Assembly: GCA_900552935.1 (NCBI GenBank)
Contig: USBN01000002.1
Location: 14,206 to 78,205 of the forward strand
Length of the DNA stretch: 64,000 bases
Source of the DNA: an uncultured Coriobacteriaceae bacterium
GTDB lineage: Bacteria > Actinomycetota > Coriobacteriia > Coriobacteriales > Atopobiaceae
Reading direction: 5' to 3'
Under the pieces are notes generated by a model that saw only the letters and a list, made by a program, of their open reading frames with translations, ran no database searches and had not been told where the DNA came from. Of this stretch, positions 19,904 to 29,600 are shown piece after piece (the first letter of the stretch is position 1; every line of letters starts with the position of its first letter). The position numbers and the translations under genes were made by a program.

Positions 19904-20578
19904 CTACACCTTAAACAGGTAGCCCACGCCACGGACGGTGACAATGTGGTTTGCCACCTGCGGGCCCACCTTCGAACGCACTCGACGGATGTGCACGTCG
20001 ACCGTGCGCGTGCCGCCGCAGTACTCGAAGCCCCAGACGCGGTGCAGTAGCGTCTCACGCGAGTAGGCGCGCGAAGGATGCGTGGCGAGGAAGCTTAGCA
20101 GCGAGTACTCCATGAGGGTGAGGTCGACGGGCTTATCGTCGATGTAGATCTGGTACGTGGCAAGGTTGATGGTCATGTTGTCGATGACCACGATATCGCT
20201 CGGAACATTCTCCTCACCGGGCCACAGGAGCTGCGTCATGCGCACCTCGAACTCGGCCTGACCGGCACTGGCAAGAATGAAGTCATTGCGGCCCTGAACA
20301 GGCATGCTCAGGCTGTCAAGCTTCTCCTCGTCCACAACGAGAAGCTCCGGCACGCAGCCGTTCTCGGCAGACCAGGCAGAGACGCGAGCAGCGAGATCGT
20401 CCGTCACGCCCGCGAGGTCGAGCGTCACGAGACCAAAGTCGTTACCGCTGGCAATGGCCTGGTCGAAGGTGTCCGGCGTAGCCAGCAGAATGGAGATGTC
20501 GAGCTCGTGAGAGAGCTCGCGCATGCGATCATGCAGGCGCGTGGTACGCGATATGAGAAGAACCTTCTTGTGATGCAT
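19904..20578 (-). CDS. GlnR-like OmpR-family regulator with atypical receiver
   Basis: 224 residues. Residues 1-115 resemble a receiver domain but lack the N-terminal acidic pair (VLLISRTT) and the usual lysine; an Asp remains near residue 54. Residues 125-224 are a clear OmpR-type winged helix (LTLMEYSLLSFLATHPSRAY, WGFEYCGGTRTVDVHIRRVR, VRGVGYLFKV). The atypical receiver, the phrase DFILASAGQAEFEVRM and the recognition helix are close in pattern to actinobacterial GlnR, the nitrogen regulator. No histidine kinase is nearby. Upstream lie glnQ-glnP-glnH and glnA, which supports a nitrogen role. A 34-bp inverted repeat sits just upstream (20623-20656). Function is inferred from similarity and context. 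Confidence 0.75.
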   Translation of the reverse strand: MHHKKVLLISRTTRLHDRMRELSHELDISILLATPDTFDQAIASGNDFGLVTLDLAGVTDDLAARVSAWSAENGCVPELLVVDEEKLDSLSMPVQGRNDFILASAGQAEFEVRMTQLLWPGEENVPSDIVVIDNMTINLATYQIYIDDKPVDLTLMEYSLLSFLATHPSRAYSRETLLHRVWGFEYCGGTRTVDVHIRRVRSKVGPQVANHIVTVRGVGYLFKV

Positions 20579-20622
20579 GCCGGGTGCCCCTAATCCTCGA
20601 CGGTTGAGAAGGTGCCCGCTAA

Positions 20623-20656
20623 GGCCGTGTTACGATTCGAAAATCTTAACACGGCC
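20623..20656. promoter_or_regulatory. Inverted repeat upstream of the regulator gene
   Basis: GGCCGTGTTA pairs perfectly with TAACACGGCC; after one mismatch, GATT pairs with AATC around a CGAA tetraloop. No T-run follows on either strand, so this is a weak candidate for a terminator. It lies 45 bp upstream of the regulator start and 85 bp past the glnQ stop. An autoregulatory operator is plausible because each arm contains a GTTA half-site; an mRNA-stabilising hairpin is the alternative. Confidence 0.5.
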
Positions 20657-20740
20657 GTCCCAGCCAAACCTTTTGGTTGAGCATAGTTTACAACGACGCT
20701 TACCCCGTGTAATCAATTCGCAACGCTGCCTTTTGCGGCC

Positions 20741-21535
20741 CTATACGTCCTTGATATTGCCAAGAAACGCTTTGGTGCGCTCGTGCTGGGGGTGATCGAA
20801 GACCTCCTCGGGCGTTCCCTGCTCCACAATAACGCCGCCATCCATGAAGACGACGCGATCAGCGACGTCGCGCGCGAAGCCCATCTCGTGAGTGACGACG
20901 ATCATCGTCATGCCCTCGCGGGCGAGGTCGCGCATGACGCCGAGGACGTCGCGGACGAGCTCCGGGTCAAGGGCGCTCGTCGCCTCATCGAACAGCATCA
21001 CGTGCGGGTTCATAGCAAGCGCGCGGGCAATGGCCACGCGCTGCTGCTGGCCACCGGAAAGCTGGCTCGGCATGAAGTCGACGCGATCGGCGAGGCCCAC
21101 CTTCGTGAGCTCCTCGATGGCGATACGCTCGGCCTCCTCAGCGGTACGCTTAAGCACCTTCTGCTGGGCGAGCATGACGTTCTTCTTCACCGAGAGATGA
21201 GGGAAGAGGTTGAACTGCTGGAACACCATGCCGAGGTGAGTGCGAACCTCGTTGATGTCCACATTCTTGCCGGTGATTTCGGTTCCCTCGACGGTGATGG
21301 TGCCGCTCGTTGGGGTCTCGAGCAGGTTGATGCAGCGCAGCATCGTGGACTTGCCCGAGCCCGAGGGACCCAGCACCACGACGACCTCGCCGCGGTGGAC
21401 ATCGAGGTCGATGCCCTTCAGGATGACGTTCTCCCCGTCATAGGTCTTGTGCAGGTCACGAATCTGGACGACTACCTCGTCCTTCTCGGCGGTCTTGGTC
21501 TCTTGGGCCTTCTCGGCCTGGGTCATATCAGCCAT
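20741..21535 (-). CDS. glnQ: Polar amino acid ABC transporter ATPase (GlnQ-like)
   Basis: 264 residues, typical of GlnQ/HisP. Walker [11 protein letters not shown]-loop [13 protein letters not shown], signature [16 protein letters not shown], Walker [14 protein letters not shown] and H-loop VVTHEMGFA are all present. An additional 17-residue charged N-terminus precedes the domain. AAGGGA precedes ATG 21535; the gene starts nine bases after the permease stop, so they are translationally close. It powers uptake of glutamine or another polar amino acid with the adjacent permease and binding protein. Confidence 0.9.
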   Translation of the reverse strand: MADMTQAEKAQETKTAEKDEVVVQIRDLHKTYDGENVILKGIDLDVHRGEVVVVLGPSGSGKSTMLRCINLLETPTSGTITVEGTEITGKNVDINEVRTHLGMVFQQFNLFPHLSVKKNVMLAQQKVLKRTAEEAERIAIEELTKVGLADRVDFMPSQLSGGQQQRVAIARALAMNPHVMLFDEATSALDPELVRDVLGVMRDLAREGMTMIVVTHEMGFARDVADRVVFMDGGVIVEQGTPEEVFDHPQHERTKAFLGNIKDV

Positions 21536-21544
21536 GGTGTCCCT

Positions 21545-22885
21545 TTACGCGATGTGATCGCCGTCGATAACGCCGGCTTCCTTGAGGGTCTTCTTACGAC
21601 GCTTGCCGGTATCCGTTCCGAGCATGCGCGACTCAAGCATACTCACGACGCGAGCGAGCGGAATCGTCACCACGAGATAGAAGAGGGCGGCAACGATGTA
21701 GGGCGTGATCGAGCCGGTGGAAGCGACGATCGTCTTCGAGTACATGACGACCTCCATGACGCCCACCGCGGCGAGCAGCGACGTGTCCTTGTAGAGCAGG
21801 ATAAACTCGCTCGTCATCGTCGGGAGGACGTTGCGGAAGGTCTGGGGGATGATGACGTAGATCATCGTCTGGGCCGCAGTCATGCCAAGAGACCTCGCAG
21901 CCTCGTTCTGGCCCTTGCTAATCGACTGGATGCCAGCACGGAAGATCTCGCACAGGTAGGCGGCGGAGTTCATCGCGAGCACGATGACGCCGAGCGGATA
22001 GCTCGGGATCTTGACGCCGGCGAGCGGCAGGCCGAAGAACGCGATGTAGATCTGCAAAAACGCCGGGGTGCCACGGATAAGGTTCACGTAGAAGCCCGCG
22101 ATACCGCGCAGGATGCGCGAGCCGGAGATGCGCATGAGCGCCAGCACGAAGCCGAACGGGATTGCGAGCGGGAACGCCACGAGCACGATGGCGAGCGCCA
22201 TCAGGAAGCCCTGGAAGACGGTGGGGATGCTCGAGACAAGGATGGGCGGGTTGAGGAAGAGGCGCAGGAACGTGTTCTCGTTCCACTTCTTCACCCAGTC
22301 CTGCTGCTTAAGCCAGGTGGCGGCACCATCCCACATCGAGACGCCCGTGACCGTGATGGAAGGCACGTCGGAGAGCTCCTTGGTGGAGCCATCGGCGAGC
22401 TCATAGGAGGCCTGGACTTGCTCTTCTCCACCAGCGGTGGGGAACTTCACCTTGTAGACCTCGAGGCGGATGTAGGAGCCGGCGGGCGCCGCCTCGTCAA
22501 GGTCGAACGTGAGCGCCTGGCCATCGGCGGAGACCTCGACGGAAGGGCGCTCGCGATCCATGAGGCCAGCACCGGAGAGCAGCGTCACGCGAGCGTCGTC
22601 CGTTCCAAACGAGGTGCCCTCGGGCAGAGTCAGCGTGACGCTCTTGACCTGTTCGGAGGAATCCGCCTGGCCCTCCCAGGTAATTCGCGTCTCGGAACCG
22701 CCAAGGACGTCGCTCGAACCGCTCGCGTTGGGCTTGGCTGTGCACTTCGCGGTCTCGAGCGCGTAGGCGGGCGCGGGGACAGCAAACGCGAAGGCACACG
22801 CGGCCACGATGGCCGTGAGCGCGAGGGTAAGCGAGCGCTTCGAGCCGGCGAGGTTCCTCTTGTCAGTATTGTCGAACATGTTCAT
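21545..22885 (-). CDS. glnP: Amino acid ABC permease with N-terminal extracytoplasmic domain
   Basis: About 446 residues, roughly double the usual HisM/GlnP permease. A signal-peptide-like segment (LALTAIVAACAFAFAVPAPA) is followed by about 160 residues of predicted beta-rich extracytoplasmic domain, then a standard permease of five helices with the EAA loop (EAARSLGMTAAQTM...IIPQ). The extra domain does not look like a typical periplasmic binding protein and I do not recognise it. Three possible starts lie at 22894, 22885 and 22879, none with a strong ribosome site. Sits between glnH and glnQ. Uptake of polar amino acids, probably glutamine, is inferred from neighbours. Confidence 0.8.
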   Translation of the reverse strand: MNMFDNTDKRNLAGSKRSLTLALTAIVAACAFAFAVPAPAYALETAKCTAKPNASGSSDVLGGSETRITWEGQADSSEQVKSVTLTLPEGTSFGTDDARVTLLSGAGLMDRERPSVEVSADGQALTFDLDEAAPAGSYIRLEVYKVKFPTAGGEEQVQASYELADGSTKELSDVPSITVTGVSMWDGAATWLKQQDWVKKWNENTFLRLFLNPPILVSSIPTVFQGFLMALAIVLVAFPLAIPFGFVLALMRISGSRILRGIAGFYVNLIRGTPAFLQIYIAFFGLPLAGVKIPSYPLGVIVLAMNSAAYLCEIFRAGIQSISKGQNEAARSLGMTAAQTMIYVIIPQTFRNVLPTMTSEFILLYKDTSLLAAVGVMEVVMYSKTIVASTGSITPYIVAALFYLVVTIPLARVVSMLESRMLGTDTGKRRKKTLKEAGVIDGDHIA

Positions 22886-22915
22886 CCGTTTCATCCAGCT
22901 GTCGCTTGCGGGCAA

Positions 22916-23039
22916 CCCGCCGCCACACGCACGCGCGCGCAAAGCCGTGGGCGCATACAACGGCAAGGGGCGTGGCATCGCTCCGCCGCCATGCGCACGC
23001 GCGCAAAGCCGCGGATTGCCCGCAAACGGCAAACGCCCC
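22916..23039. repeat. Two-copy repeat between glnH and glnP
   Basis: Copies at about 22916-22972 and 22982-23039 share CCGCCGCCA, CGCACGCGCGC, GCAAAGCCG and AACGGCAA. They occupy the spacer between the binding protein and permease genes, upstream of the permease start. Confidence 0.65.
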
Positions 23040-23063
23040 TCCGCCACGGCGGACGGAGGGGCG
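23034..23063 (-). terminator. Attenuating terminator after glnH
   Basis: On the minus strand CGCCCCTCCG pairs with CGGAGGGGCG across a 10-base loop, followed by TTT. It is 17 bp past the glnH stop and inside the operon, as often seen where a binding protein must be made in excess over the permease. Confidence 0.6.
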
Positions 23064-23079
23064 CCGCAAAGCGGTCTCG

Positions 23080-23913
23080 TTAGCCGAAGTACTTGTTCAC
23101 GATGCTGTCGAGGGTGCCGTCATCGGTGATGGCAGCGAGAGCATCGTTGACGGCGTCGAGCAGGGCACCGTTGTCCTTGCTGACGGCGACGCCATACTCC
23201 TCGCCCGTGGCGATCTCCTTGATGACCTGGGCATCGGTGTAGGACTCAGAAACCATCTTAGCGCCGACGGCCTTGTTGGTGATGACGGCGTTGGCCTGGC
23301 CAGCCTGCATCGCGGCAAAGGCATCCGTGGCATTGCCGTAGGGCTGGGTGGTGGCGTTGGGGAAGTTCTCCTGAGCATAGGACTCAGCCGTGGTGCCGGA
23401 CTGGACGGCAATGGTGATGCCGGCCTGGTTGAGGGCATCGGCGAAAGTATCGGCCGTGATGTCAGCGTTGGCCTTCATGGCGACGACGGAGAGGTCATCG
23501 ATGTAGTAGGAATCGGAGAAGTCGACCTGCTCCTCGCGCTCCGGATCGATCGTGATGCCAGAGATACCGAGGTCAACCTGGCCACCAGCGGCAACAGCCG
23601 GGACGATGGCGTCGAACTGCAGGGTCTTCATCTCGAGCTCGAGGCCAAGCTTGTCAGCGAGTGCCTGGGCGAGGTCGATGTCAAGACCAACGTACTGGTC
23701 ATTCTCGAGGTTCTCGAACGGCGGGAAGTCCGGCGAGACGCCGACTGTCAGCTTGCCGGCGGTGACGAGGCCAAGGCCGGCGTCGGCGGCGGCAGAGGAG
23801 GCGGCAGCGGTGGTGGCGGCGCTGCCCGAGCCACCGCAACCGACAAGACCCATCATGCCGGCAAAAAGACCAGCGGTGGCGACGAACTCGCGCCTGCTCA
23901 TGTTCTTGTTCAT
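23080..23913 (-). CDS. glnH: Amino acid-binding lipoprotein (GlnH-like)
   Basis: 277 residues. The N-terminus has SRREF (twin-arginine-like), a hydrophobic stretch and a lipobox LVGC (C26), so the mature protein is anchored by lipid to the outer face of the membrane; an Ala/Ser linker follows. The rest is a class-III solute-binding fold: KLTVGVSPDFPPFE, GLDIDLAQALADKLG, GISGITIDPERE, QSGTTAES, and a C-terminal IVNKYFG. An internal start at MSRREF is also possible. First gene of the transport operon. A polar amino acid, likely glutamine given glnA and the regulator nearby, is the expected ligand. Confidence 0.88.
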   Translation of the reverse strand: MNKNMSRREFVATAGLFAGMMGLVGCGGSGSAATTAAASSAAADAGLGLVTAGKLTVGVSPDFPPFENLENDQYVGLDIDLAQALADKLGLELEMKTLQFDAIVPAVAAGGQVDLGISGITIDPEREEQVDFSDSYYIDDLSVVAMKANADITADTFADALNQAGITIAVQSGTTAESYAQENFPNATTQPYGNATDAFAAMQAGQANAVITNKAVGAKMVSESYTDAQVIKEIATGEEYGVAVSKDNGALLDAVNDALAAITDDGTLDSIVNKYFG

Positions 23914-24318
23914 GTAAATCCCCTTCCTTCGCGCCCAACGGCGCGGTTATTGACGCATGGATACGGGCGCAAAACCACCCGCGCCTGGAGGCGCCGTTCC
24001 TGGAGCCCTTGCCCCGCCGCAAGCATGCAACCAACTAGTCAACTGCTCGCGATTGGTTTCCCATTGTAGTCATTCCAATGCATTACAAATGCTAAATATT
24101 CTATTTCTTGCATATTTCCAACAAGATACAAACTGTCCGTGCATTTTATGCGCCCGAATGGATATTTCCGGAGCACCCTTATAACGAAAGCAGAACGCCA
24201 CTCATCCCGCGATGAGTGGCGTTCCTGTCAGTTCATCTCGGCGCAAGTTAGCACGCAGTTGTGCAGGCCTGCGGCCTCACGCAAGCTCGTATGCAAGCCG
24301 CGCGGGCCCTCCGGCCCC
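23914..24318. other. 405-bp spacer between glnA and glnH
   Basis: The half nearer glnH is GC-rich near the start, then A+T-rich around 24050-24180, where the glnH promoter should lie. The half nearer glnA contains the glnA hairpin at 24193-24224. GTAAT and GAATG half-sites at 11-bp spacing near 24080 are too weak to call as a GlnR site. No coding frame is convincing. Confidence 0.5.
24193..24224 (-). terminator. Hairpin terminator after glnA
   Basis: A perfect 14-bp stem, GAACGCCACTCATC and its complement, with a four-base loop. On the minus strand CTGCTTTCG follows, a weak T-tract. It is 95 bp past the glnA stop. Confidence 0.6.
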
Positions 24319-25665
24319 TTAGAAGCCTCCGTAGTAGTGGCGAAGCTCCCAGTCGGTCACGGTCTGCGAGTACTCGGCCCACTCGCGACGCTTCTCCTCG
24401 AGGAGGTAGTTGAAGATGTGGTCACCGAGTGTCTCGTGCACGAACTCGGAGTTCTCGAACTCATGGATGGCCTCGCCAAGGTCGCGAGGAAGGCGCGTGG
24501 CGCCGGACTCGGCAAGCTGGTCGAACGGCACAGTCGACTCGGGCGGCAGAGGCAGCTCGTCGGCGATGCCCCTCATGCCGGCGGCAAGCGTCACGGCCAT
24601 GATGAGGTAGGGGTTGCAGGTGGGATCCGGACCACGGAGCTCGATGCGGCGGCTCAGTTCCTTGCCAGGCTTATAGGTGGGAACGCGCACGAACGCGGAG
24701 CGGTTCTTCGAACCCCAGGTGGCATAGCACGGAACCTCGCCGTTGGGGACGAGACGCTTGTAGGAGTTGACGGTGGGGTTCGTGATGAGCGCGAACTCCG
24801 GAGCGTACTTCAGGATGCCCGCAGCGTAGTGCTGGGCCGTCTTCGAGAGGTGGTGGATCGAGCCCTCTCCCTTCGCCCAGAACAGGTTGTTGCCGTCATG
24901 ATCGAACAGCGACTGGTAGAGGAACATGGCCGAGCCGGGAACGCCCGAGAGCGGCTTGGGCATGAACGAGGCGAACAGGCCATGCGAGAATGCCGTCTGT
25001 TTGATGACGAGACGAGCCGTCATGATGTTGTCGGCGCAGGTGATAGCCTCGGAGTAACGAAGCGACACGCCGTTCTGCGACGGAGCCAGCGCATGATAGG
25101 AGTACTCGACCGGCACGGACATCTGCTCGAGGGCGAGGGTCAGATCGCGACGGAGGTCGCGGGCAGAGTCCTCGGGCGTGAGGTCAAAATAGCCGGCGTT
25201 GTCGAGCGGGACCGGAACGGCAGAGCCGCTGGAGACCGTCGTGTCCTCCTTGAAGTAGAAGAACTGAATCTCAGGGCTGACGTTCATGACGTAGCCGGCC
25301 TTGTCCGCCTCGCGGAACTGACGCAGCAGGCAGGCGCGAGGATCGCCCAGGAAGGGCTCGCGCTGGGGAGTCTTGATGTCGCAGAAGATGCGGGCGACGC
25401 CGCTCTCGGAGGGGCGCCACGGCAGGACCTGGAAGGTCGACGCATCCGGGAACGCCAACATGTCGGACTCCTCGAGGGAGGAGAAGCCCTTCACCGCAGA
25501 GCCATCAAAGCCAATGCCCTCCTCGAAAGCCTCCTCGAGGTCCTCGGGAGAGATGGCGAAGGACTTGAGATTGCCGAGCACGTCAGTGAACCACAGACGC
25601 ACGAAGCGAATATCGCGCTCCTCGACGGAACGCAGTACGAAATCGATGTTCTGCTCGTTAGTCAT
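24319..25665 (-). CDS. glnA: Glutamine synthetase type I
   Basis: 448 residues, the length of GSI-alpha rather than the longer adenylylated GSI-beta. Active-site motifs: GFDGSAVKGF near the N-terminus (the latch loop), NVSPEIQFFYF (metal glutamates), FMPKPLSG (ATP region), GSIHHLSK (metal His), NPTVNSYKRLVP and NRSAFVRVPTY. The adenylylation tyrosine motif of GSI-beta is not apparent, so control by feedback and by transcription is expected. It makes glutamine from glutamate and ammonium. AGGTAG precedes ATG 25665. Possible GlnR half-sites lie upstream (25752-25789). Confidence 0.95.
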   Translation of the reverse strand: MTNEQNIDFVLRSVEERDIRFVRLWFTDVLGNLKSFAISPEDLEEAFEEGIGFDGSAVKGFSSLEESDMLAFPDASTFQVLPWRPSESGVARIFCDIKTPQREPFLGDPRACLLRQFREADKAGYVMNVSPEIQFFYFKEDTTVSSGSAVPVPLDNAGYFDLTPEDSARDLRRDLTLALEQMSVPVEYSYHALAPSQNGVSLRYSEAITCADNIMTARLVIKQTAFSHGLFASFMPKPLSGVPGSAMFLYQSLFDHDGNNLFWAKGEGSIHHLSKTAQHYAAGILKYAPEFALITNPTVNSYKRLVPNGEVPCYATWGSKNRSAFVRVPTYKPGKELSRRIELRGPDPTCNPYLIMAVTLAAGMRGIADELPLPPESTVPFDQLAESGATRLPRDLGEAIHEFENSEFVHETLGDHIFNYLLEEKRREWAEYSQTVTDWELRHYYGGF

Positions 25666-25994
25666 CGAGCTACCTCGCAGACGGACGCAGGATCAGCAAG
25701 AATGGGGCCGGTAAGGTTGGACCTAGTTGTGCCAGTGTACGCAACAACTTTCCCACAGGCGTGTTACGGAGCTGTTACCCTTACCGAACCTCCCCGACAA
25801 TCGATTTTTACCGTCGGCGAACGGTAGCATCATCTCGGCGAGATGCCTTGACCGGGCACTTTGCCCGGGCGAGTCACCCCGCGGGGCGTAAGTCTGCCAA
25901 CGCTGCGATCAGGTGACCGCTCGGCAGAGATGCGAGTTTGCCAGTACTACGAGCAGGCATTTTCGCCCGAGGCACGAGCCCACCTACGCCACAG
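25666..25994. other. Upstream region of glnA
   Basis: A 329-bp spacer containing the glnA promoter region and the GlnR-like half-sites. A 7-bp GC hairpin (CCGGGCA/TGCCCGG, 25852-25868) without a T-tract may end the 72-residue gene's transcript. Pairs such as TCTGCCAACGCTGCG and TTTGCCAG recur near 25900. No gene seen. Confidence 0.45.
25752..25789 (-). promoter_or_regulatory. Candidate GlnR-type operator upstream of glnA
   Basis: Read on the minus strand, four half-sites recur every 11 bp: GTTCG (25789-25785), GTAAC (25778-25774), GTAAC (25767-25763) and GTGGG (25756-25752). The two central ones match the GTnAC half of the actinobacterial GlnR box exactly, with the expected six-base gaps. 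A possible -10 hexamer TACACT lies at 25739-25734. The site is therefore placed as for an activator near -43. This is inference from pattern and context. Confidence 0.5.
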
Positions 25995-26213
25995 CTAGGC
26001 GCCCTTCTCCGCCTTGTAGCGCTCCGCTGCGGCGGCGGCACTCGCCATGAGCTTGGCGCTCTCCTTGCAATGGCCACTCTTACCCGCATTGCACGAGCCG
26101 CTCGAGGCGCAGTCTGCGCACTCACCGCTCTTGGCACCGCGAACCATGGACCGGACGCACAGGGCGAAAACGGCCAGCACCACGAGGATGATAATCAGAT
26201 CAACGGGATTCAT
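25995..26213 (-). CDS. FeoB-associated Cys-rich membrane protein
   Basis: 72 residues. One N-terminal transmembrane helix (LIIILVVLAVFALCV) followed by a Cys cluster CADCASSGSC and GHC, then an Ala-rich helix. This is the pattern of the small Cys-rich proteins usually found at the end of feo operons, but no FeoB gene is in the window. The ATG at 26213 overlaps the preceding stop (ATGA), so it is translationally coupled to the YgbA-like gene. A metal- or thiol-handling role is inferred. Confidence 0.75.
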   Translation of the reverse strand: MNPVDLIIILVVLAVFALCVRSMVRGAKSGECADCASSGSCNAGKSGHCKESAKLMASAAAAAERYKAEKGA

Positions 26214-26668
26214 TCCGCGTCCTTTCTACTTGGAGGCGAGGATTGCGCCGCGGCCCTCTTCGCCTTCATGGTAACCATGGCATGGCGCATGGCGAGAATC
26301 GGTCGATGAAACAGCATGCGAGGTCCGCTCCAGCGCATGACCTCGCGAATCTTCTCGCGCATGCTTGGCTTGTAACAATGCGTTGGGCATACGGAGCAAA
26401 ACGTCTTCGTGCCCATATGGGGGCAGTGGCTGATACGCGATAGCGCATAGGAGCAAAGCTCGCTACACTCCGGGCAAAGCGCGACGTCCCTACCCGAGAC
26501 CCTCACAGTGACAGGGCGCGGCTCATGCATAACGCCCGCATGGTGAGCGCGACACCATAACGCGATCATCTCAGAGACCATAGCGGCCTCCTCCGCGCGC
26601 TTTCGCGCCAAGTCCGGCGTGTCACGGGGATTCGTCGCCGCGCAATTCTTGGCATCGTCCACGCGCAC
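26210..26668 (-). CDS. YgbA-like protein (nitrous oxide-stimulated promoter family)
   Basis: 152 residues. Matches the YgbA pattern: SEMIALWCRAHH, LCPECSELCSYALSRISHCP, FCSVCPTHCYKPSMREKIREV and MRWSGPRMLFHRPILAMRH. Seven or more cysteines in CxxC-like spacing suggest an iron-sulfur or zinc site. In enterics ygbA is induced by nitric oxide; its biochemical role is not settled. Start is GTG at 26668, immediately after the ABC gene's stop (no gap), so both form one operon, with the small Cys-rich gene overlapping the end. Confidence 0.8.
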   Translation of the reverse strand: MRVDDAKNCAATNPRDTPDLARKRAEEAAMVSEMIALWCRAHHAGVMHEPRPVTVRVSGRDVALCPECSELCSYALSRISHCPHMGTKTFCSVCPTHCYKPSMREKIREVMRWSGPRMLFHRPILAMRHAMVTMKAKRAAAQSSPPSRKDAE

Positions 26669-29600
26669 CTAGCTCACCCTCCCGTGCTCGACGGAGACGG
26701 ACCGGTCCGCGAACGCGCACGTGCTCGCGCGATGGCTCACGAGGACGATCGTCTTGCCACGTTCGCGCAGACGCGCGACCGATCGCATGACCGAGGCCTC
26801 ATTCAAGGCGTCAAGCGCGCTCGTTGGTTCATCGAGCAGCACGAACGAAGCGTCGCTCAAAAAGATGCGCGCAAGCCCAAGACGCTGGCGCTCGCCACCA
26901 GACAGCGAGTCGCCCAGCTCGGCGACAGGCGTGTCATAGCCGTTAGGAAGCCTTGCGATAAGGCTACTGAGCGAAGCGGCATCGCAGGCCTCGTCGAGTT
27001 GCTCGTCCGTCGCATCGGCGCAGGCGACGCGCAGGTTGTCTCCAACCGTTCCGACAAACAGGTGCGTGTCCTGCGTCATATATGCCTCGTTGGCGCGCAG
27101 GCTCGCCGTGTTGACGCGACGAACGTCCTCGCCCGAGACTCGCACGACGCCATCGGTCACGTCCCAGAAGCGCATGAGTAGCTTGAGCAGAGTCGACTTG
27201 CCCGATCCAGAGCGGCCCGAGACGCAGACCATCTCGCCCGCCGGGAACTCGCACGTGATGTCCTCGAGAATTGAGGCGGCAGCAGGTCCCTCGCCATAGG
27301 AGAAGTTGACGTTCTCCATCGAGGCGCCGTCAAACTCGACGTCCACGCCATCGGTCACGTCATCGCACTCGGGTGTCTCGTCCAAGAGGTCGAGCACGCG
27401 AGCACCAGACGCGAGCGTCGCCTGGAGCGAGGCCCCGAGACGCCCCACCGCCATAACGGGGCCAAACGAGGAGAAGAAGGCGAACGTCGCCACGAACGCA
27501 GAGCCAAGCGCCACGTGGCCCGCCGAGACGAGTGAGAGCGACGTGCCGAGCATCGCGAGACTTGCGACAAGCACGAGCGCGTCACCAATGGCCTCCGTAG
27601 CTGCCTGACGGCGCTGGAGGCGGGCATCCACGGCACCCACGGCATCCGTAAGCTCGTCGAGGCCACGTTCGCGGGCCGCCGCACCACCGTACTGGATCGT
27701 CTCGGCCATTCCGCGCAGGCCATCGAGCACATACGCGCCCAGGCGACCCGCCCCGTCACGGCTCTCGCGACCCGCGCGACCGCAAGCCATCGACGCCACG
27801 AGCGGCATGCCGATGCCGATGACCGCGTAGGCCACAAGCGCGACGAGTGCCATCGAGGCATCAACACCGCCGATGAACGCAGCCATGACAGCAACGCACA
27901 CGATGGCGATAGCGATGGGCGAGATCGTGTGCGCGTAGAAGACCTCGAGGAGTTCGATGTCAGACGTGACGAGGCTCATGACATCGCCCTTGCCACGGCC
28001 CTCGAGCTTGGCAGGGGCAAGGTGGCGCAGTGCGCCAAAGACGAGGTCGCGCACGTGCGCGAGCAGGCGGAAGGCGATGTAGTGGTTGCAAAGTTGCTCG
28101 CCATAGTGAAGCGGTCCACGGACGACGCCGCAGGCGGCGCACAGCACGCAAGAAAGGACGATCCCCAGACCCGCTTCGTTACCCACACCCGCCATAAGGC
28201 CAAACGCGCCGAGCGCCGGCACGAACGTCGCGGCGAGCATGCCCACACTGCCGAGGAGCACCGCGAGGGCGAGCCATCCGGCAAGCGGGCGGACGAGACC
28301 CATCATGCGGCGCATAATCGAGAAGCCGGAACGACGAGCAGGAGCGTTCTTCGCGGGCACAGACGCCGCAGCCATGGGCTCGTCGGCCACGCTCCCATCC
28401 TGCTCGGCGCCAGCCTCGGGCACCACAGCATAGCCCGCAAGCCCCTCTTGGCTCTCCCACATGCGCGCGTACACGCCGCCCGCGGCGAGGAGTTCCTCGT
28501 GAGTCCCGCTCTCGACCAGCTTGCCACCGTCCATGACGAGGATCTCATCGGCCGAAATCACAGTCGCGAGACGGTGAGCCACGACGATAACGGTGCGATC
28601 GCCAGCGAGGCCCGAGATGACGTCACCGATGGCCGCCTCGCTCGCCGCGTCGACGTTGCTCGTTGCCTCATCGAAGACATAGATCGGCGAGTCATGCAGC
28701 AGAGCACGAGCGATGCATACGCGCTGGCGCTGGCCGCCGGACAAATTCGTGCCGCCCTCGGAAACGCGCATGTCGAGACCACCGGAGGCGAGCACGAACG
28801 CGTCGACGCGAGCGCGGCCGAGGGCGTCCCACAGCTCCTCCTCGGTCGCCTCGGGCTTCGCAAGCAGCAGGTTCTCGCGCAGCGTGCCCGCAAACAGATA
28901 TCCATTCGTGGGAACGAGCGTGACGGCACGCATGAGCGATGCAGACGTCGCGTCTCGAAGCGAAACGCCTCCAACGCGCACGCACCCCTCATAGCTGCCC
29001 TTGCGCCCAGAGACGATGCCCGCGAGCGTTGACTTACCGCCGCCGCTCTCGCCCACGATCGCCACGCAGGTGCCGCCCTCAATGGTTAAAGTGATGTCGC
29101 TCAGCACGCTCTTTTCTCCATAGGCATAGCCAACGCCCGAAAACTCAATGTCTCCATGGCCGTCAAGCTCGATCGTGCCACAGGCAGGCTCGGGCGCATC
29201 GAGGATCTCGAACATGCGGCGCGAGGCCGCCATACCATTCATTGCCGTATGGAACAGCGAACCCAGACGACGCATGGGAAGGAAGAACTCCTGAGACAGG
29301 AAGACGATGAGGAAGGCCGCACCAAACGTGATGGCACCGGCCGAGAGCTGCCACACGGCGACGATGATGCCCAGAGCCGCGCCCACGTACACAACAAGGT
29401 CCATGACGCAGATGGAGCGCAGCTGCATGACGAGAAGCCTCATCGTGGCGCCGCGGAAGCGCTCCGCCTCATCGTTGATACGCTTGTGCCACGAGGCGTC
29501 CGCGCGATAGATCTTGAGCGTGGTAAGCCCCTGGACCGCCTCGAGGAACATTCCGCCGAGGTCAACATAGCTACCCCAGTACTCGGATCCGATCCTCTTG

